Assembly (NCBI GenBank): GCA_014529385.2
Contig: CM043968.1
Location: forward strand, 6,422,501 to 6,486,500
Source: Adiantum capillus-veneris
Taxonomy: Eukaryota > Streptophyta > Polypodiopsida > Polypodiales > Pteridaceae
Direction: 5' to 3'
DNA length: 64,000 nt
Numbering within the stretch: the first letter of the stretch is position 1; every line of letters starts with the position of its first letter. The position numbers were made by a program, and so were the translations under genes. This document shows, piece after piece, positions 10,976-21,072 of the stretch. The notes under the pieces were generated by a model that was given only the letters and a program-made list of their open reading frames with translations, searched no databases and was not told the origin of the DNA.

Positions 10976-11089
10976 TAGAGGAGTTTTGAATGGTTGAAAA
11001 AAAACTTAATGATCTAGCTTACATCAAACATGTTAAGACTCTTTTCTACTAGGAACTTAGTATAGATTATGTTATTGGTGACACTCTAA

Positions 11090-11090
<1 letters not shown>

Positions 11091-11158
<68 letters not shown>
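11091..11158. repeat. Compound (GT)n(GA)n microsatellite
   Basis: About 17 GT units switch directly into about 17 GA units. The same GT-to-GA switch recurs at 20994-21071. Confidence 0.96.
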
Positions 11159-11163
<5 letters not shown>

Positions 11164-11505
11164 TCATAAGAGATAGATGTCCTCTATCGAAGTCCGAACC
11201 GCTATATAGTTGGATCGATAGCAGTTCCTATGTGACACATGGTAGGGGGTAACCTACTAACGCGCTAGTACAAGTTACAATCATAGTGCATTGCTAATAA
11301 TTCGTTTCAAAAGGATCTAGCATAAATTTTTGAACAAACCACTCTTTCATTTCAAAATGACCAACCGTACATTGATTAAGTGGACATAGGTCACTGAATA
11401 CGTATATCATGGCACTAGGTGACTAATCATGCTTCCCAGAATCTGATAGGATTGAAAGGAATAAAGTTAAAAGACCATAGAAATTTTTGCTAGGCTCAAT
11501 CATGT

Positions 11506-11508
<3 letters not shown>

Positions 11509-11545
<37 letters not shown>

Positions 11546-11555
11546 GAGAGAGAGA
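11509..11555. repeat. (GA)n microsatellite
   Basis: About 16 GA units, a one-base interruption (ATG), then five more. Confidence 0.9.
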
Positions 11556-11718
11556 TTTTCAATTTGAATCATTGCATTTGATTTACAAGTTAAGGACTCT
11601 ACAACTCCTAACCTCACACATTCCCCAACGCATGTGGCATTCCTACTTCTCTACTGTGGTTCTAATTGACACTAGCCACCCAACAAGCTGGTCCCTCAAG
11701 CCTACCACACAAACTGCC

Positions 11719-12580
11719 TCACTCAATTTGTATTTCATGTTTCTCCTTGGCACCCTCCACTTTTGGAGCTTGAATCTTTAAGAAATTTTCCTTAATCTCC
11801 GCCTTGATTCCATTAACATCGACATTTTCTGGCAACTTAATCCAAATATGGTACACACCTCCTCATACTTCTCATCTTTATACTTGGCTCTCACCACAAG
11901 ATCACCGTATTTCATAGTTATCTTCACATCTTTCTAGCTCATGGAGGGCAAGTCCATTCTCAACTTAAAGCACTTGTAATCCTCCATCACATCCCATGGG
12001 ATGCAACTTTCACACTAGTTGATGAAGTGGGCACATTAAGCGATGAGAAGAAGCGGTCCACCATGTCCATCATCCTTTGGGATGTGACTTTCACACTAGT
12101 TGATGAAGTGGGCACATTAAGCGATGAGAAGAAGCGGTCCACCATGTCCATCATCCTTTGGGATGCGACTTTCACACTAGATGATGATGTGTGGCTCATG
12201 AAAGAGGCAGGAAAGTTGAACAAGGGAGAGAAGAGACTTGGAACAAAGCTCGCTGGCCATCCTCGGTTGGCAACTGCTCTCTTTTGGCCACCTTGTTGCT
12301 GCTTAGCTATTGCTCTTTCAAGATGACCCTTGTTGGAGCTCGACGTAGCATGGCCAACCTCCACAATGGTCGAGTCATCATGGGCCTTTGTCGGAGGCAA
12401 AATCTTGAGCAGTGAGATCACCTGCCCTCGGACAAAGGTAGTGCAAATCTTTAATGACATCTCGGAAGTGACCTTGTGTGCGAGCAGGCATCTTAAAAGA
12501 GAGGAAAAGCGCAGCAATGAGCCGCGAGCCTGGGAAAACAATTCAGTAGCGATGGAAAAAACATCATGTGTATGATGGCA
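11719..12580 (-). pseudogene. Small heat-shock protein (HSP20/alpha-crystallin) relic, plastid HSP21-like
   Basis: Minus-strand reading gives a variable Ser-rich N-terminal region, then repeated QRMMDMVDRFF, as in the Met-rich amphipathic helix of chloroplast HSP21. The alpha-crystallin domain follows: DVMEDYKCFKLRMDLPSM, a TAG, KDVKITMKYGDLVVRAKYK, a frameshift, then YHIWIKLPENVDVNGIKAE and FLKIQAP, ending EIQIE and TGA at 11719-11721. HSP20 proteins are ATP-independent chaperones that hold unfolding proteins. One stop and one frameshift in the core domain make it a pseudogene or retrocopy. An 81 bp in-frame unit covering the Met-rich helix is duplicated (about 11998-12159 plus a partial third copy). 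The start codon is uncertain because a 116 bp (CA)n tract begins at 12593 just upstream. Confidence 0.82.
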
Positions 12581-12589
12581 AGACAATGG

Positions 12590-12709
<120 letters not shown>

Positions 12710-12740
12710 CTCCTTTAAGAATCGATCGCCGACATGGGCC

Positions 12741-12742
12741 AG

Positions 12743-12793
<51 letters not shown>

Positions 12794-12804
12794 GTATATA
12801 TATA
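12741..12804. repeat. (TA)n(TG)n(TA)n microsatellite
   Basis: Short TA run, then TG run, then TA again, 30 bp from the preceding CA tract. Confidence 0.93.
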
Positions 12805-12996
12805 AACGTAGACAGCTTACTGCAGGTAGACAGCTTAGACGGCAACAACAGACAGCATATACCGCAGACAACTTACAGAAGTTTAGAGATAATAAGTCGG
12901 GAGATTTGAGAAAAGCGGAAGTATATTGATACTCAAGAAATTACAAAAGGCTCAAGTGTGTTGGTAAAGGACGCCCTTATGGAGTTACAAGGCCTC

Positions 12997-13006
12997 ACTT
13001 ATATAG
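12997..13006 (-). promoter_or_regulatory. TATA box, candidate pregenomic RNA promoter of the endogenous caulimovirid
   Basis: The minus strand reads CTATATAAGT within CGCCTATATAAGTGAGGCC, downstream of the RNase H region. This is where the intergenic promoter of a circular caulimovirid lies relative to pol. Function is inferred from position and motif only. Confidence 0.45.
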
Positions 13007-13229
13007 GCGATTGGGCACTTGCGTGAAAGATACAACAACAGCTGGTAAGTGTGATTGAGACATAAAGTAGTGAGTGGGTGGAAAAGTAGAAAGACTTTAT
13101 TTGTTTCGCTGTCCTCAGTGCTTGTGTCACTTTTATTCGTTTTGCTGTTCTCAGTGCTTATGTCACTCTTTATTCTTTTTGGGTGGCTTCATGCTTGTCG
13201 TCATGCTTGATGTCTTCTTTAAGCTCTTG

Positions 13230-14552
13230 ATGCCCCTTTTTACTCTTGACAAAAGGTCGGCTATATTATTCTTTATTCCTGGGACATATTCATAAGTGAT
13301 ATCAAAATGACTCAACTTATGAGCCCAACGATAAATTCTGGGATTGCCTACCTTTCTTGCATTTTTTTCCTTAAGAAATTTATCAAAGTTCTTTAAGTCA
13401 CTTTTGAGAATAAAGGCATTGCCAATGAGAAACAGTCAAAAGGCTAGAACAATATTCATGCCAGCAAGGAGTTCCTTTTGTACAGAGTGATACCTCGTTT
13501 CTGTATCACTAAATTTTCCTGATGCCCAGGGGGAGATGATAGGATCGTCATTTTCCATTTCACAAAGAATCCCTCCCCAAGCTTCATCAGAAGCATCTAA
13601 ATAAACAACTAGAGGTTTGTCTGTAGGGATCTTTAGTGGAGGCAGATTTAAACAAACTTTCTTAATGGTCCCGACTGCAAGGGTTAGCTTATCATTCCAG
13701 AAGAAATTTCTACTTATGTCCAACTCTTTAAAACTTAACAAATCCTTCACAAGTTGAGGGTATTGAGGAGCAATCCACTGTAAACATCCCTCAAAATATT
13801 GTAATTCCTTTCTAGTGGACAACTGATGAGGAAATTGAGAAATCTTCTGCAATACATGCTCTTGCATTTTAATTTGGCCTGCAAAGATTTCAACTACTAA
13901 AAATGATACTTTGGCTTGAAAAATTTCCATCTTCTTCAAGCTAAGTACCAATCCTATATGTTTGAAGTTTGTCAATGAAATCTGTCAAATGTTGAACATG
14001 ACTTTTAACATCTTTTGAGTAGATCAATATATCATCAATGTAAAGCAACACAAATTTCCTGCAATCAGCAAAGATACGTTCAATCCTTTCTTGACATAGA
14101 GAAGGTGTTGGCTTTAGTCCCATGGGCAAGACATTCCATTGGAACATTCCCTGGGGAACTACAAAGCTTGTTTTTGCCCTATCTTCTGGTCGAATCTTAA
14201 ACTGCCAGAAACCACTTTTCAAATCAAACTTGGAAAATACTTGGCAACCTTTGATCCTTTGTAACAAATCATCTTTCAGAGGCCAAGGGAATCTTTTATG
14301 TTCCAGCCAGTCATTAATGGGTTTATAGTTGATGACAATCCTCCTCGTTTCTGCTCTGAATGATTGTTGACATAAAAAGCTTGACAGGCATATGGATTGT
14401 TTGATGGTGAAATTAATCCATCCTGTAGCATCTGATCGATTTCTATTTTGCATAAGTGCGAATCTTCCAGCGACATACCAGGACGAGTGGCTTTCAAACC
14501 TTTTGGTTCTAGCTCTCCTGGTAATGAAATCCAATATTCTTCTCGCTCCCAA
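13230..14552 (-). pseudogene. Caulimovirid reverse transcriptase-RNase H (broken)
   Basis: The RT part shows FDLKSGFWQFKIRPEDR and FVVPQGMFQWNVLPMG, with the catalytic block LLYIDDILIYSKD near 14026-14043. The RNase H part, in another frame from 13975, shows LVVYLDASDEAWGGIL, WASGKFSDTETRYHS and KELLAGM, which are caulimovirid-type RNase H motifs. Coding resemblance continues past a stop near 13436 to about 13230. A frameshift lies near 13940-13975. The enzyme would convert pregenomic RNA to DNA in the cytoplasm. The disrupted frame makes this copy inactive. Confidence 0.8.
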
Positions 14553-16192
14553 AAAGCCAGTGGATTATCACTAGTTTTCTTGGTTAGTTGGTCTTCACAT
14601 TTCTGCAATTCTGTACTCCATTTTTGTTTTTCTTGCTGAAACCAACTATGATACTGAAGGTCTTTGGTTGGATTGGGTAGTTTTAGCATAACTCCCCCCA
14701 CAAGAAAAGAGCCGCGCTGTTTGGTTGGAATGATATAGGGAAGAGAGTACAGAGTAAATGAAATTACACCTGTTGATTGAATAGCCCATGGAGTGAGCTT
14801 GGAAATAATATCAGCCCCAATCGACAGATCAGTGTTGGGATGTGGATGAAGGTAAAGTGTGACTTGAGCTTTAAGGTTGGCCAGGGCTATTCTGCAATAG
14901 ACAATTTGATTTATTTGTCCGCGGGAGTTATTAGCATAGGAAACTGGGATACCATGTGGTAACTTTTGTCGTAGGTGTGCAGGTACCAGTTCTTGATTGA
15001 GATAAGATAATGCTGAACCTGTATCCCAAAGAGCATCTACCCGAAAGGAGGGATAGTTGCGCAATTTAATCCAAATCTCTGAACAATAGGAGATATTTTC
15101 GTTTTCATTGAAAGGGATTACCTGACAAGTATTTACTTGGCGCTCTTGCTTCCATTCTGCAAAAGGTTCATTAGCAATATCATTCATTGCTGCTTTATCA
15201 ATCAGATATTGAAGTTCACCATGGCATTGATCTACTTTAGCTTCAATAGCAGCTAACTGTGACTGAGTATTGAGCACTAGGTTGTGCATTTGCTCAATTT
15301 TATTGTGAATCTGATCCAATGCTGAGAACAGAGCTTGGATTGCCTTTTTCACGTGATCCTCATCATAATATCTGTCCTGCTTTTCTGTTGTTGACTTACT
15401 TGGTTGTCGAGAAGTTGTAAATGGATTAGACTCCGATTGTTGAGCAGCAGGCTTTATAGGTCTTTCTGAATTTTGTCGCAGTCCAGGGTGAACCATTCTT
15501 CTCCATTCCTCTGTTTTAGCTAGGGCTTCAGCCGGTTCAATCATGTTGCTAAACAGTGGGAGTGGTTTATACTCTTTCTGTTCTTTCTTAGACAGATTTA
15601 AGGTCGAAGGTCTTCTTTTCCTCATCCAAGAGGGCTCTGAATCTTCAGTCTCTGTACTAGGAGTCTGAGAAGAAGAAGAAGATTCATATTGGACCTTTGC
15701 TTTCTTTGGAAATGTATATGGTTTTCTGACCATATTAAACCTTACTGAAGAGTTGTCGTCAGAGAAAGCTGAGGCTACTTCAGTAACTGATTCAGTCGTT
15801 GTGGAGTCAGAAGTTTCTTCTTCCTCTGAGTCATATTCCAGGTATTCATTAATAGGAATATCATGCTTCTGGCACTTGTTGCAGTAGAAGACCTCATACT
15901 CATATTTTTCTTTGAGTACAGCATTTCCAAACTTTTTCTTCCTCGTAGGGCATTCTGGTGCAATATGTCCTTCTTTCTGGCAGCTGTAGCATCGAACTAT
16001 CTTTCTTTCTTGTTTATACAACTTTCTGAATCTGCGAGCTACTTTGTATTTGTTTCCAAATTTGTTTCTGCGGTTTTGTATTTTACAATAGCATTTCTTT
16101 TCAGCTGCAGCACATCCAAAGTCCTTGACCTTTGTTTCTTTGTTGTAGAAGCTTGAATTAAATCCTTTGACCTGCTTAAAATCTTTCTTCAT
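14276..16192 (-). CDS. Caulimovirid polyprotein segment: zinc knuckle, linker and aspartic protease
   Basis: A 638-residue open frame without internal stops. Near its N-terminus (about 15945-15995) lies a CCHC zinc knuckle, CYSCQKEGHIAPEC, as at the C-terminus of caulimovirid coat proteins. A second Cys pair (FYCNKCQKHD) is close behind. A long acidic/Ser-rich linker follows. A retropepsin motif LWDTGSALSYL is near 15010-15035, with the ALA/SIGADII flap partner near 14815. The frame ends inside the start of the RT domain. Overlap with the RT frame at 14276-14552 implies a frameshift in or near the RT N-terminus. Confidence 0.78.
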   Translation of the reverse strand: MKKDFKQVKGFNSSFYNKETKVKDFGCAAAEKKCYCKIQNRRNKFGNKYKVARRFRKLYKQERKIVRCYSCQKEGHIAPECPTRKKKFGNAVLKEKYEYEVFYCNKCQKHDIPINEYLEYDSEEEETSDSTTTESVTEVASAFSDDNSSVRFNMVRKPYTFPKKAKVQYESSSSSQTPSTETEDSEPSWMRKRRPSTLNLSKKEQKEYKPLPLFSNMIEPAEALAKTEEWRRMVHPGLRQNSERPIKPAAQQSESNPFTTSRQPSKSTTEKQDRYYDEDHVKKAIQALFSALDQIHNKIEQMHNLVLNTQSQLAAIEAKVDQCHGELQYLIDKAAMNDIANEPFAEWKQERQVNTCQVIPFNENENISYCSEIWIKLRNYPSFRVDALWDTGSALSYLNQELVPAHLRQKLPHGIPVSYANNSRGQINQIVYCRIALANLKAQVTLYLHPHPNTDLSIGADIISKLTPWAIQSTGVISFTLYSLPYIIPTKQRGSFLVGGVMLKLPNPTKDLQYHSWFQQEKQKWSTELQKCEDQLTKKTSDNPLAFWEREEYWISLPGELEPKGLKATRPGMSLEDSHLCKIEIDQMLQDGLISPSNNPYACQAFYVNNHSEQKRGGLSSTINPLMTGWNIKDSLGL

Positions 16193-16270
16193 TCTGATGC
16201 GAGCACATTCAAGATCTGTGACTTCATCAATAAACGAATTTATCTGTGCTAGCGTGATTTGGTCGTCAAG

Positions 16271-16867
16271 CTATAAACTAGATGCCTTAATGCGTTCTTT
16301 GACCAAATTTGAAAATGAGGGAGGAAAAGAGTTTACATAATATTTTTTATACTCATATCCTCTAGGGAACTGATACATCAGGTGGGTCATATGTTGTTGA
16401 TAAGCTTTGATCTTTGTAAGACCACAGAGTTTACCACGGAAAAAAGCTTCCCTATACCTGTCTTTTATTTTTTGCTGTGATCCTAAAAATTGCATGACTA
16501 TCGCAGCAAAAAACAGAGTAATAACATTATCAAAGTTTTCAGGAATTCCTCCTTGCAAGATGAATACTTTACTTTCTTCATTCAGGTCATCCCACCAATA
16601 TCTCAGAATTCCTTGGAATATTGCTGTTAACATGGTAATGGCTTGGCGTTGAGTCAAATCCTTGTATTGCACTCCATAGTGTGCAGAATTATAAATAAAC
16701 TCGAACACTTTCCATACATGTTCTTGATTGAGTCCATCTATGTCGATTATGGTCATATCTCCAATCTTGGAGACTCCTTTTAGTGATGAAGATGCAGAAG
16801 TAGATGGTTCTTCTTCTTTAGTCTCGGATGTCTCCATTTTGACAGGGTTGATTCTTCTGACTTCCAT
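16271..16867 (-). CDS. Caulimovirid coat-protein-like segment
   Basis: A 198-residue frame. Its central block (WWDDLNEESKVFIL and FFRGKLCGLTKIKAYQQHM) resembles the conserved capsid core that precedes the CCHC knuckle in caulimovirids. The neighbouring frame at 14276-16192 carries that knuckle, so a stop and frameshift at about 16200-16270 split one original coat region. Assignment rests on position and moderate resemblance. Confidence 0.6.
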   Translation of the reverse strand: MEVRRINPVKMETSETKEEEPSTSASSSLKGVSKIGDMTIIDIDGLNQEHVWKVFEFIYNSAHYGVQYKDLTQRQAITMLTAIFQGILRYWWDDLNEESKVFILQGGIPENFDNVITLFFAAIVMQFLGSQQKIKDRYREAFFRGKLCGLTKIKAYQQHMTHLMYQFPRGYEYKKYYVNSFPPSFSNLVKERIKASSL

Positions 16868-16888
16868 TGCTTCATCAATTACTTCTGG

Positions 16889-17191
16889 TTATGATTTTGA
16901 TACAGAATCGGGTGCTGGAAAAGCATTAGCTAGATTGAAGTCTAGCTCATCCACTAATTGATCCTCATAGGGCATACAACAATCATCCATAAATCCTTTC
17001 CACATGTAATCTTCAGCTTGATTTAACTGACAGATCATTTCATCATGCTCATACCTGTCATGTGGTGTAGAAATGATTTGTGCCTGACTCCCCCACCTTA
17101 AAAAAGGATCAAAGCTGTCAGCGAGATCATCATCAGCAAAGGGTGATGTTGAGAATGGAGGACTGCAGGGATGACTAATTGAGGAAGGCAT
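16889..17191 (-). CDS. Caulimovirid ORF fragment, function unknown
   Basis: A 100-residue acidic frame (FADDDLADSFDPF, QLNQAEDYMWKGFMDDCC) between the coat-like segment and the upstream ORF. No catalytic motif seen. Its place suggests part of the same polyprotein, separated by a stop and frame change near 16870-16890. Confidence 0.45.
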   Translation of the reverse strand: MPSSISHPCSPPFSTSPFADDDLADSFDPFLRWGSQAQIISTPHDRYEHDEMICQLNQAEDYMWKGFMDDCCMPYEDQLVDELDFNLANAFPAPDSVSKS

Positions 17192-17879
17192 GTATGGCCG
17201 AGAACATGCGAGGCATGACAGAGCTACTGCCAGTGGTAGTGTAGCTCAATGGTAAGAAAGGTGTCACTTCAGGTCGAGTCAGTGGACTGACGGATTGAGT
17301 AGCAGATTGTTTGGCTTTACTCAGTGCAGCAATCTTGCTAATAATATCATATTGAAGTTCTGCAATTTCCTTTAGGGCATTAGTATGCCAATTGGAGGTA
17401 GACTCAAGAGGTTGCAGACGAGAATTAGCAGGAGGTAAAATATATGGTTCATTGAACTTAAGCTCTTTCACAGCTACCCGCTCTTTGGTTAGAACATTTA
17501 CCCCATTTTGCATGAAATCAGAAGCTACAAGTCGATTACAGAGTTTACACCGGTAAAGACCTTCAGTATCTTTATATGTTTCAGGATGCAGACAAAGCAT
17601 CATTTCTTTTTCATGACGTCGACTGCTTGTAGATGGTCTGCTTGAAGAAACAGATGCACTTACACGTTCTCTATACTGAGGTCTTTGCAGAAGAGGTCCT
17701 AAATCTTTGCGAGACTTAGACTTACTAAGAAACTTGTATTGATCTGTGAGCCCCAATCTTTCAATTGACATCTTCATGGGTTGTTCTTCAAGTTCTTCAA
17801 GTTCTTGGGACGTTTCAATATGGAGAAGGGAAAGGCATTGAGTGTTCCATTGCCACCATATGTGAAACTTAGCAAACAA
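17175..17879 (-). CDS. Caulimovirid-associated ORF with Cys/His cluster, function unknown
   Basis: A 234-residue frame overlapping the next frame by 17 bp. It contains a Cys/His cluster (MLCLHPETYKDTEGLY then RCKLCNRLVASDF) and a helical stretch ALKEIAELQYDIISKIAAL. I see no 30K movement-protein motif. Its apparent first about 30 residues run into the antisense of a copia RT tail, so the true viral sequence probably ends near 17800. Confidence 0.45.
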   Translation of the reverse strand: MFAKFHIWWQWNTQCLSLLHIETSQELEELEEQPMKMSIERLGLTDQYKFLSKSKSRKDLGPLLQRPQYRERVSASVSSSRPSTSSRRHEKEMMLCLHPETYKDTEGLYRCKLCNRLVASDFMQNGVNVLTKERVAVKELKFNEPYILPPANSRLQPLESTSNWHTNALKEIAELQYDIISKIAALSKAKQSATQSVSPLTRPEVTPFLPLSYTTTGSSSVMPRMFSAIHAFLN

Positions 17880-18578
17880 GATTGTCCTGTGTCTGAGGAA
17901 GAACAGGCTGAAATGGATAAGATTCCATATGCGTCTTCAATGGGTAGTTTGATGTATGCAATGATTGCTACTCGCCCAGACATTGCATTTGCAGTGGGAG
18001 TAGTAAGTCGATACATGTCAAACCCAGGCAAGAAACATTGGGAGGCAGTGAAAGGAATATTGAGATACCTGAAAGCTACAAAGAGTATGTGTATATGCTA
18101 TGGGAGTCAGGAACTAAGTGTAAAGGGTTTTACAAACTCAGATTATGCAGGTGACTTAGACAACCGAAGGTCTACGTTAGGGTATGCCTTTACATTGGCT
18201 GGTGGAGCAGTATCATGGCGTTCTAGATAACAAGATTGTGTTACTCAGTCTACTACAGAGGCTCAATATGTTGCAGCATTAGAGGCATGCAAAGAATCAA
18301 TTTGGCTTAATCAACTAGTAACACATTTGGGAATCAAAGAAGAAATGCCTGTGTTATATTGTGATAGTCAGAGTGCTATACAATTGGCTCGCAATCGAGT
18401 TTATCACTCAAAGACAAAGCATGTGGATGTGAAGTTTCATTTCATCAGGGAAATGCTCAAGGATAAGCAAATTCAGCTTGTCAAAGTTCACACCACAGAA
18501 AATCCTGTTGATCTACTTACAAAAGGACTTCCCTCAGAGAGCTTTGCACATTTTCGCAAGCAGTTAGGTGTAGGGTAG
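17800..18578 (+). pseudogene. Ty1/copia RT C-terminus and RNase H fragment
   Basis: Frames read RFNMEKGKALSVPLPP, YASSMGSLMYAMIATRPD, YMSNPGKKHWEAVKGILRYL, DYAGDLDNRRSTLGYAF and GGAVSWRSR. After a TAA near 18230 they continue QSTTEAQYVAALEACKESIWL, LYCDSQSAIQLARN, HSKTKHVDVKFHFI and PVDLLTKGLP, the standard copia RNase H tail. Everything 5' of the RT C-terminus is missing at the junction with the caulimovirid. Confidence 0.9.
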
Positions 18579-18667
18579 TACATCACTTCTCTACATCTCT
18601 TGTATATTAGCTTGTATAGTAGCTTCTCTCACACTTAAAGTGCCATATTGGACTTTAAGTGGGAGGT

Positions 18668-18855
18668 TGTTGGGGTATAAAGCCCAATGTGGTCGCCCAG
18701 GTAAGTGGGCGGGCCGCCAAGTATGTACACATATTCTTTTGTTAAAACCTAATAAGAACTCACTATGCTCTACACATTACAACAGAGCGAGTTCACCATA
18801 TCGTTGTGCTCTTCTTCACGCACTCTCTCTCGCGTCGCACTTCCGCTCGTACTCC
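18668..18855 (+). mobile_element. Start of copia 3' LTR
   Basis: A purine tract AAGTGGGAGGT directly precedes TGTTGGGGTATAAAG, the usual copia polypurine tract and LTR start (compare 28989). The LTR is cut by LINE-derived sequence at about 18855. Confidence 0.6.
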
Positions 18856-18857
18856 TT

Positions 18858-19146
18858 CATTTGGACATTCTCAAACTCTTTCCAAGTAGACTTCCCGATG
18901 CTACCACCCCACACCTCCACTCCATAAAGAAGCACTGGTGTCACCAAGGTGTCAAAGAGGTACTTTTTGAGAACCCGACACTTGATCTCTCCCGCATTGT
19001 ACATGTTCTCAAACGCATAATATGCCCTCTTTCCGGCTTCCAAGCGACGCATTGCGTAATCCTTCCATCTATGATTGGATGGAACCTCAAGGCCAAGGTA
19101 CTTGAAGCTATCTACCACTTCAAGTTGCTCATTGTTGTATACAATG

Positions 19147-19148
<2 letters not shown>
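18858..19148 (-). pseudogene. LINE RT C-terminal fragment
   Basis: The minus frame reads PCIVYNNEQLEV, FKYLGLEVPSNHRWKDYA, RRLEAGKRAYYAFENM, YLFDTLVTPVLLYGVEVWGG and KEFENVQ, the region after the RT fingers/palm in non-LTR elements. Its first residues match the last residues of the plus-strand LINE at 38096-40252 (PCIVYNNETLEV), so both belong to one family. Bounded by a (GA)n tract and copia LTR sequence. Confidence 0.8.

Positions 19149-19227
<79 letters not shown>
19149..19227. repeat. (GA)n microsatellite
   Basis: About 39 pure GA units immediately abutting the LINE fragment. Confidence 0.97.
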
Positions 19228-19228
<1 letters not shown>

Positions 19229-19753
19229 ACATGCATTCCTTCCACTGAGAAAGAGGGAGAGAACTAATCAAAAGGCCAACCTGCAGTAGCTATGCACATG
19301 TGTGGTGAGGGATGGGAGTTGTAGAGAGACAAGGGTAGCTGTCTCAAGTGGTTGAATGGCCCATCGCCACCGTATGCAATATACATATTTATTATCGTCC
19401 TGGGGTTATATTCTTGGGGTCGACCCATGGGACCAAAGAAACACGTGATGCACTATGTATGGGAGTGATGCACTATGTCTGGGACTAGTAAGTGATTCTG
19501 GAGATGATCCATCATTGTGGTAATGAGAGTCGTAATTGAGAGCCCACATTGTGGTTGGGAGAGGAAAGTGTGTCGGTCTAAGTCATGGTGAGGGAAGCAA
19601 GTTCAGATGTGAGCAATCAGATGTGAGCAATCAGATGTGAGCAAAAGTTGAGCATTCTAGTAGTGTACCGCATTCTAGTAGTGTGTGGTACACAAACTCT
19701 CAAACTTGCAATGAGCATAATGTGCACATACCAATTTGACTCTTCTCCATTGC
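19228..19753. other. No gene seen
   Basis: Only short frames. A small repeat TCAGATGTGAGCAA occurs three times near 19610-19645, and GCATTCTAGTAGTGT twice near 19650-19685. Confidence 0.5.
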
Positions 19754-20152
19754 TCAAGTGGAGCTAAGCCAAATGGCTACAATAGTTAGTGCCGACAAGG
19801 GGACAGGCTCAAGAATATTAGGGTAATTACCATTTCCTCTTTTGGCGAAGAACATGGTTTTGTAGTTGGGGGCAATATGGGTGGTGTAATGTATGAAGCG
19901 TGACCCACCAGATGCATTCCAAGATGTATTATAGTGGCATTGTAGAAAAGCTTCCTTCACTTGGTATTCTATTGAGACATCATGTAGCAAGTGTAATCCA
20001 TCCCATCTCCCAAACCACTTCTTTATGTCTTGCATCCATCTCATGCTCAAGATCTTGCTTTTATTGGTTTTTGATAATGTGAGGGATCTCAAGTCAAGAA
20101 GTAGGATCATATATTTGGGGGGGGGGGGGGGGGGGATCCCCAGGCATCTCAT
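19754..20152 (-). pseudogene. Probable LINE C-terminal domain fragment
   Basis: A 132-residue frame with KSKILSMRWMQDIKKWFG, GSRFIHYTTHIAPNYKTMF and EPVPLSALTIV, which looks like the C-terminal tail downstream of RT in LINE ORF2. It lies upstream of, not downstream of, the other minus-strand LINE fragment, so it is a separate or rearranged piece. A G homopolymer (20117-20135) underlies its N-terminal Pro run, so the start is not meaningful. Confidence 0.4.
20117..20135. repeat. G homopolymer
   Basis: Nineteen consecutive G bases. Confidence 0.9.
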
Positions 20153-20366
20153 GAAAGGGGATTACTAGTCCCCGTTGATGTCTCCACAAGCCCTTGTCAA
20201 CAACTGCACTTAGCTAGGTATATTGTTGTGCCTTCATTATGGAAGCTAATGATGTGGTGAAAAGTTACAATCTTAGATTTATTGTTGGACCTAGCCTCAA
20301 GCTTGTTTATTACTAGTCCTTAAGAGTTTAGAGGGAGAGTTCCATCAAAAGTATGACCAAGGCACA

Positions 20367-20370
<4 letters not shown>

Positions 20371-20420
<50 letters not shown>
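20371..20420. repeat. (GA)n microsatellite
   Basis: About 25 pure GA units. Confidence 0.96.
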
Positions 20421-20422
<2 letters not shown>

Positions 20423-20992
20423 ATTTGTTTGTGGCTACTCTACTTCTAGCATTGGATCTAGAGCTCCACATTTCCCTTGTCTTCATTTTTAATTTACCTC
20501 GAGCTTGGCTCCTTCATCCATCAATTCTTCATTTGTTTCTGAGTTGCAATGCAGCAAGGAACAATGCATTGAGAGTTTTTTCTTGAGATAATGTGAAAAA
20601 TATTTTGATAGATAAAATCTCCTACCTCCAAGGACTGATAGTTGCTATGAGCCATATAGAACAATGCAGCAAGGTAGGGACTTAAAGTTTGTGGCTGAGA
20701 GACTATGAACTAGATTGTGTCATATAAGTATGTGTGCCTCTACGGAGTGATCGTAACCACATGGCACATGGAACATTCTAAAAAAACCCAAAACACATGA
20801 TTTTAAATCCAAATGCCTTGATCCTAGAAGGGGATCTACGATCTTTTCAAAGCATTGGAATGGTTTTTTTTTTAACTCTGCATGCTAGGCCTCTTATCCT
20901 TGATTTGTGCTTTGAGACAATAGGCCTCATTTTTCCCTTTGCTATATCGAGGGCTCTTTGTGTGTTCTTTGTGACAATAGTGTAAATGTTTC

Positions 20993-20993
<1 letters not shown>

Positions 20994-21071
<78 letters not shown>
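20994..21071. repeat. Compound (GT)n(GA)n microsatellite
   Basis: About 21 GT units followed by about 17 GA units, the same arrangement and orientation as 11091-11158. Confidence 0.96.

Positions 21072-21072
<1 letters not shown>

Larger units (their letters stand above)
12890..17800 (-). mobile_element. Degraded endogenous pararetrovirus (Caulimoviridae-like)
   Basis: On the minus strand the order is: unidentified N-terminal ORFs, coat-protein-like region, CCHC knuckle, aspartic protease, RT, RNase H, and then a TATA-bearing region. This is the caulimovirid order. No integrase and no flanking LTRs are seen, which argues against a Ty3/gypsy element. The reading frames are broken in several places, so it is an old integrated copy. 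A movement-protein domain is not visible; the left end of the coding order is cut where copia sequence begins at about 17800. The far boundary (about 12890) is estimated from the promoter-like region. Confidence 0.75.

Noticed and set aside
13436-14552. Reading the 12.9-17.8 kb RT as a Ty3/gypsy element
   Set aside because: No integrase, no LTR, RNase H motifs of caulimovirid type and a coat-like block upstream favour a pararetrovirus.
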